From Thermoplasmata archaeon (lineage in GTDB: Archaea > Thermoplasmatota > Thermoplasmata > Thermoplasmatales > Thermoplasmataceae), in assembly GCA_021850835.1 (NCBI GenBank), contig JAJZKS010000046.1, positions 1 to 9,755 on the forward strand: DNA of 9,755 nt, read 5' to 3'. The translations under genes were made by a program, and so were the position numbers. The first letter of the stretch is position 1. Each line of letters begins with the position of its first letter. The notes under the pieces are model-generated. The model was not told the DNA's origin and did no database searches. It saw only the letters and a program-made list of their open reading frames with translations. Shown here in pieces: positions 7,629-9,755 of the stretch.

Positions 7629-7643
7629 TTAATAAATAAATAT
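7629..7643 (-). promoter_or_regulatory. TATA box of the nadE-antiporter unit
   Basis: On the minus strand this reads ATATTTATTTATTAA, preceded by the G-rich GGCGGGA that could serve as the BRE. The centre is about 35 bases upstream of the nadE ATG, placing the start of transcription near 7610. The rest of the 177-base gap (7602-7778) shows no open reading frame of note and no RNA gene I can recognise. Confidence 0.6.
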
Positions 7644-7771
7644 TCCCGCCATAGTGTGTTTACCGATTTCGCTTGCTCATTGCTTCAGCGATGATATAAG
7701 AAAATGATAGGGAATTTGAGTTGATAACGCCTTAAATCAAAAGCTGCAAATTAATAATTGAATTTTAAGGG

Positions 7772-7787
7772 ACAGCAATTATGCTGT
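7772..7787 (-). terminator. Weak hairpin at the end of folD
   Basis: ACAGCA and TGCTGT form a perfect 6-base stem around a 4-base loop, spanning the folD stop codon. On the minus strand it is followed by an A/T-rich stretch (down to about 7750) but not by a long uninterrupted T-run. It may help end transcription of the gdh-folD unit. A 6-base stem can also arise by chance. Confidence 0.3.
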
Positions 7788-8645
7788 TTGTTTAATTCTC
7801 TCTTCCTGATATCCCATTGCCTGAAGAAGGTTCGAGAAGATCAGGTTGCTTGTAAGTGAGCCAACCCCTCCGGGAACTGGCGTTATGTATTTTACAATGT
7901 CTTTTATTTCATCGAATCTGGCATCGCCCACAACTTTTCCCTTAACAGAGTTAATTCCAACATCTATTACAATCGAATCCGCTGTAACCATTTCCGGTCC
8001 GAGGAAACCAGGTTTTCCTGCAGCAACCACTATGACGTCTGAAGACCTGCAGAGTGTCCCGAGGTTTCTAGTCCTGCTGTGGCACACTGTTGGAGTGAAG
8101 TTGCTGTTTAAAAGAAGCTGTGATAGTGGCCTTCCAACAGTAATAGTTCGGTTGATGACTGCAAAAGTGCTCCCTGTTGGTATCTCGAAGCTGGACACAT
8201 ATTCCATAACAGCCAGAGGTGTAGCCGCCACAAGGGCAGGCATGCCAGACATCAGCCTCCCTAAGTTTTCATAAGAGGCCCCGTCTATATCTTTGTACCA
8301 TGGTATCCTGTTTACTAGTGTCTTGTAGTCCAACTGCCCCGGAACTGGAGATTCTATCATGATGCCATGAATAAGCGGATCACTTATCATTTGGTCCAGA
8401 TGGCCCACTACATCTTGCGGGGAAGCGCCTTCATCCATTGTAATTGCCCGAGTTTCCACTCCCAGCTCAGACCCCTTCTTGAGTTTGGCGCGGAAGTAGA
8501 ATTCCGATGCGGGATCATTGCCTATACGCATAATTGCCATTGCCGGAGAGTGACCTTTTTCCCTTTCCACCTTTATGGCTTCTGTTAACCTGCCCTTAAT
8601 CCCTTCAAGAAGAGGCTTTGCCCCTGCCACTGTTATAAAGCTCAA
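7779..8645 (-). CDS. folD: Bifunctional methylene-THF dehydrogenase / methenyl-THF cyclohydrolase
   Basis: Interconverts 5,10-methylene- and 10-formyl-tetrahydrofolate via the methenyl form, linking one-carbon units to purine and other syntheses; NADP+ is the usual cofactor. It has 288 residues, normal for FolD. Visible motifs are the catalytic YxxxK (Tyr50, Lys54) followed by LKKG, KDIDGASYENLGRL with Asp121, the nucleotide-fold INRTITVGRP, CHSRTRNLGTL, VIDVGIN and the C-terminal PVPGGVGSLTSNL. Two usual features differ: the stretch normally VQLPLP is IESPVP here, so Glu98 stands where family members have the cyclohydrolase glutamine, and the usual CTP motif is ATP. The start is TTG, overlapping the gdh stop as TTGA. 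The in-frame extension upstream is short and contains no ATG or GTG, so TTG is the only sensible start. GGAG abuts it. It is translationally coupled to gdh. Confidence 0.95.
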   Translation of the reverse strand: MSFITVAGAKPLLEGIKGRLTEAIKVEREKGHSPAMAIMRIGNDPASEFYFRAKLKKGSELGVETRAITMDEGASPQDVVGHLDQMISDPLIHGIMIESPVPGQLDYKTLVNRIPWYKDIDGASYENLGRLMSGMPALVAATPLAVMEYVSSFEIPTGSTFAVINRTITVGRPLSQLLLNSNFTPTVCHSRTRNLGTLCRSSDVIVVAAGKPGFLGPEMVTADSIVIDVGINSVKGKVVGDARFDEIKDIVKYITPVPGGVGSLTSNLIFSNLLQAMGYQEERIKQTA

Positions 8646-9730
8646 CTCCAGTCTATGACAGTCTTGATCTCATCAGAAGGCTTCTTGGTGAATATCTCAG
8701 TGTGTTCCGGCGTCACTTTCTCAGTTATCATAGTTTCAAGTGCACCGTGGTATTGGTGCTTCCATCTTGTAATGTCCTGAATTGCCTTCTCATAATGAAT
8801 TCTTGACCCGTCCACTGATCCCAATATGGTAATGTTACGCTCTATGATGTAGTCTATGTCCATGCCGTCAACCTGTGTAGCCGGGGCTTTTCCGTTAGTT
8901 CCGAACAGGACGAGTATCCCGTTTTGATTCATTCTTCTCATGAATCTGAAAATGGTGCCCGGATCGCCGCTTGTGTCAATTACGAGGTCAAGCCCGCGTC
9001 CTTTAAGGGGATCTTCATTATTGTAATTGTAGAAATTTATCCCTGTCCTGCCCATGAGTTCATTCTTGGTTTCATCCAGGTCGTGTCTGTTGGTCACATA
9101 GGTCCCGAAGCCGTAATCCATGGACTTCAGGGCATAAAGAAAAGCTTCACTGCCAGTTCCCACTATAAGACTTTTCTTCTCATGGTAAGATCCGGCCTCA
9201 TCAGTGTAAATTGATTTACGCGAAACCACATCAAACATTTCAAATGCTTTGCAGACATTTTTCAGTGGTTCAGTTAATACAGCAACATCCCCTATGCTTG
9301 GGTCCGGAACTTTGACCAGATACTGTGCACCGTCACCAAATTCTTCTCTCATGAATCCATGCAGCCCAGTGATGCCCGCTTCATGCTTGTCACCGTCAGA
9401 GCAGTTGTCAGATCTGCCAGCCAGGCAGTTGATGCACTTTCCGGGCCTTCTAACCATTGGGACAACATAATCTCCCTTTCTGATTCCGAAGTCGTTGTCA
9501 CGGGCTTCCTCCACAACGCAGAGACTTTCATGCCCAATTACGAGTCGTGAATAGCCATCAGGATTGTAAGCAAATGGCAACGCACCGTTTACAATTCCCC
9601 GGTCAGTCCCGCATATTCCTGTGAGAAGTGGTTTCAGTTTCACCTCAAAATTGTCCAGGTTGAATTCCAGCTTTTCTAAATTAACTCCGCCCGAGGGAGC
9701 GTTGGTTGTAATCCCTCTGTAAAAAACCAT
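8642..9730 (-). CDS. gdh: Glucose 1-dehydrogenase, Thermoplasma type (zinc MDR family)
   Basis: Oxidises D-glucose (often also galactose) to the lactone with NAD(P)+, the first step of the non-phosphorylative Entner-Doudoroff route of Thermoplasmatales. It has 362 residues; the T. acidophilum enzyme is about 350. The N-terminal catalytic domain has GICGTD (Cys40) and GHE (His67, Glu68) for the catalytic zinc, with Glu154 in LTEPLKN. The structural-zinc lobe RRPGKCINC...DNC offers Cys99, Cys102 and Cys110; the first of the usual four cysteines is Pro96, and an Asp or Glu nearby probably completes the site. The Rossmann domain has VGTGSEAFLYAL (191-202), and Asn215-Arg216 at the end of the second strand favours NADP. 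LFGTNGKAP and ITILGSVD follow. These segments agree with the Thermoplasma protein as I remember it. ATG at 9730 is probably leaderless. folD follows with a 4-base overlap. Confidence 0.95.
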   Translation of the reverse strand: MVFYRGITTNAPSGGVNLEKLEFNLDNFEVKLKPLLTGICGTDRGIVNGALPFAYNPDGYSRLVIGHESLCVVEEARDNDFGIRKGDYVVPMVRRPGKCINCLAGRSDNCSDGDKHEAGITGLHGFMREEFGDGAQYLVKVPDPSIGDVAVLTEPLKNVCKAFEMFDVVSRKSIYTDEAGSYHEKKSLIVGTGSEAFLYALKSMDYGFGTYVTNRHDLDETKNELMGRTGINFYNYNNEDPLKGRGLDLVIDTSGDPGTIFRFMRRMNQNGILVLFGTNGKAPATQVDGMDIDYIIERNITILGSVDGSRIHYEKAIQDITRWKHQYHGALETMITEKVTPEHTEIFTKKPSDEIKTVIDWS

Positions 9731-9742
9731 ATTTTAGTTATG

Positions 9743-9755
9743 AAATCAAAATATT
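9743..9755 (-). promoter_or_regulatory. Probable TATA region of gdh-folD, cut by window edge
   Basis: The minus strand reads AATATTTTGATTT, centred about 20 bases before the gdh ATG at 9730. No Shine-Dalgarno lies between, which fits leaderless transcription. Any BRE is outside the window, so the call is tentative. Confidence 0.4.

Noticed and set aside
7602..7778. tRNA, small RNA or riboswitch in the 177-base gap
   Set aside because: I found no cloverleaf or stable long stem; only the nadE TATA box and a weak 6-base hairpin at the folD end stand out.
7846..8274. Plus-strand open frame of 142 codons opposite folD
   Set aside because: It is antisense to conserved FolD motifs and has no recognisable domain of its own.
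1..9755. CRISPR array, insertion sequence or genomic island boundary
   Set aside because: No regularly spaced repeats, transposase, terminal inverted repeats or tRNA-associated direct repeats were seen, and codon use looks similar across the genes.

Overview
The window looks like a piece of a Thermoplasmatales-type archaeal chromosome. The best evidence is the glucose 1-dehydrogenase at the right edge, whose motifs match what I remember of the Thermoplasma acidophilum enzyme. Supporting signs are archaeal-type TATA boxes 20-35 bases upstream of genes that seem to lack a leader, heavy use of AGG/AGA and ATA codons, and ATPases of the archaellum/archaeal pilus (ArlI) class. Genus and species cannot be fixed from the sequence alone.

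Left edge (1-882): an aldo/keto reductase on the minus strand, cut by the window edge so that its C-terminus is missing. A 126-base divergent intergenic region carries a TATA-like box for each side.

Centre (883-5552, plus strand): a compact four-gene operon with gaps of 1 and 2 bases and one 4-base overlap. It encodes secretion/pilus ATPase 1, short membrane platform protein A, short membrane platform protein B and secretion/pilus ATPase 2. The two ATPases are paralogues, and the two platform proteins resemble the N- and C-terminal halves of a longer ArlJ-type platform. No pilin, prepilin peptidase or archaellum accessory gene is present here, so the substrate is unknown. This is the most interesting part of the window.

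Right part (5546-9730, minus strand): gdh (glucose dehydrogenase) and folD (methylene-tetrahydrofolate dehydrogenase/cyclohydrolase) overlap by 4 bases and form one unit. After a 177-base gap with its own promoter come nadE (NH3-dependent NAD synthetase) and, 10 bases further, a CPA1/NhaP-type Na+/H+ antiporter. The antiporter and ATPase 2 converge and overlap by 7 bases at their stop codons.

The minus-strand genes are housekeeping: glucose oxidation by the non-phosphorylative Entner-Doudoroff route, one-carbon metabolism, NAD(P) supply and ion homeostasis. A consistent pattern is that first genes have a TATA box and no evident Shine-Dalgarno, while genes inside operons are usually preceded by a G-rich run. 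I saw no tRNA, rRNA, CRISPR array, insertion sequence or long repeat.
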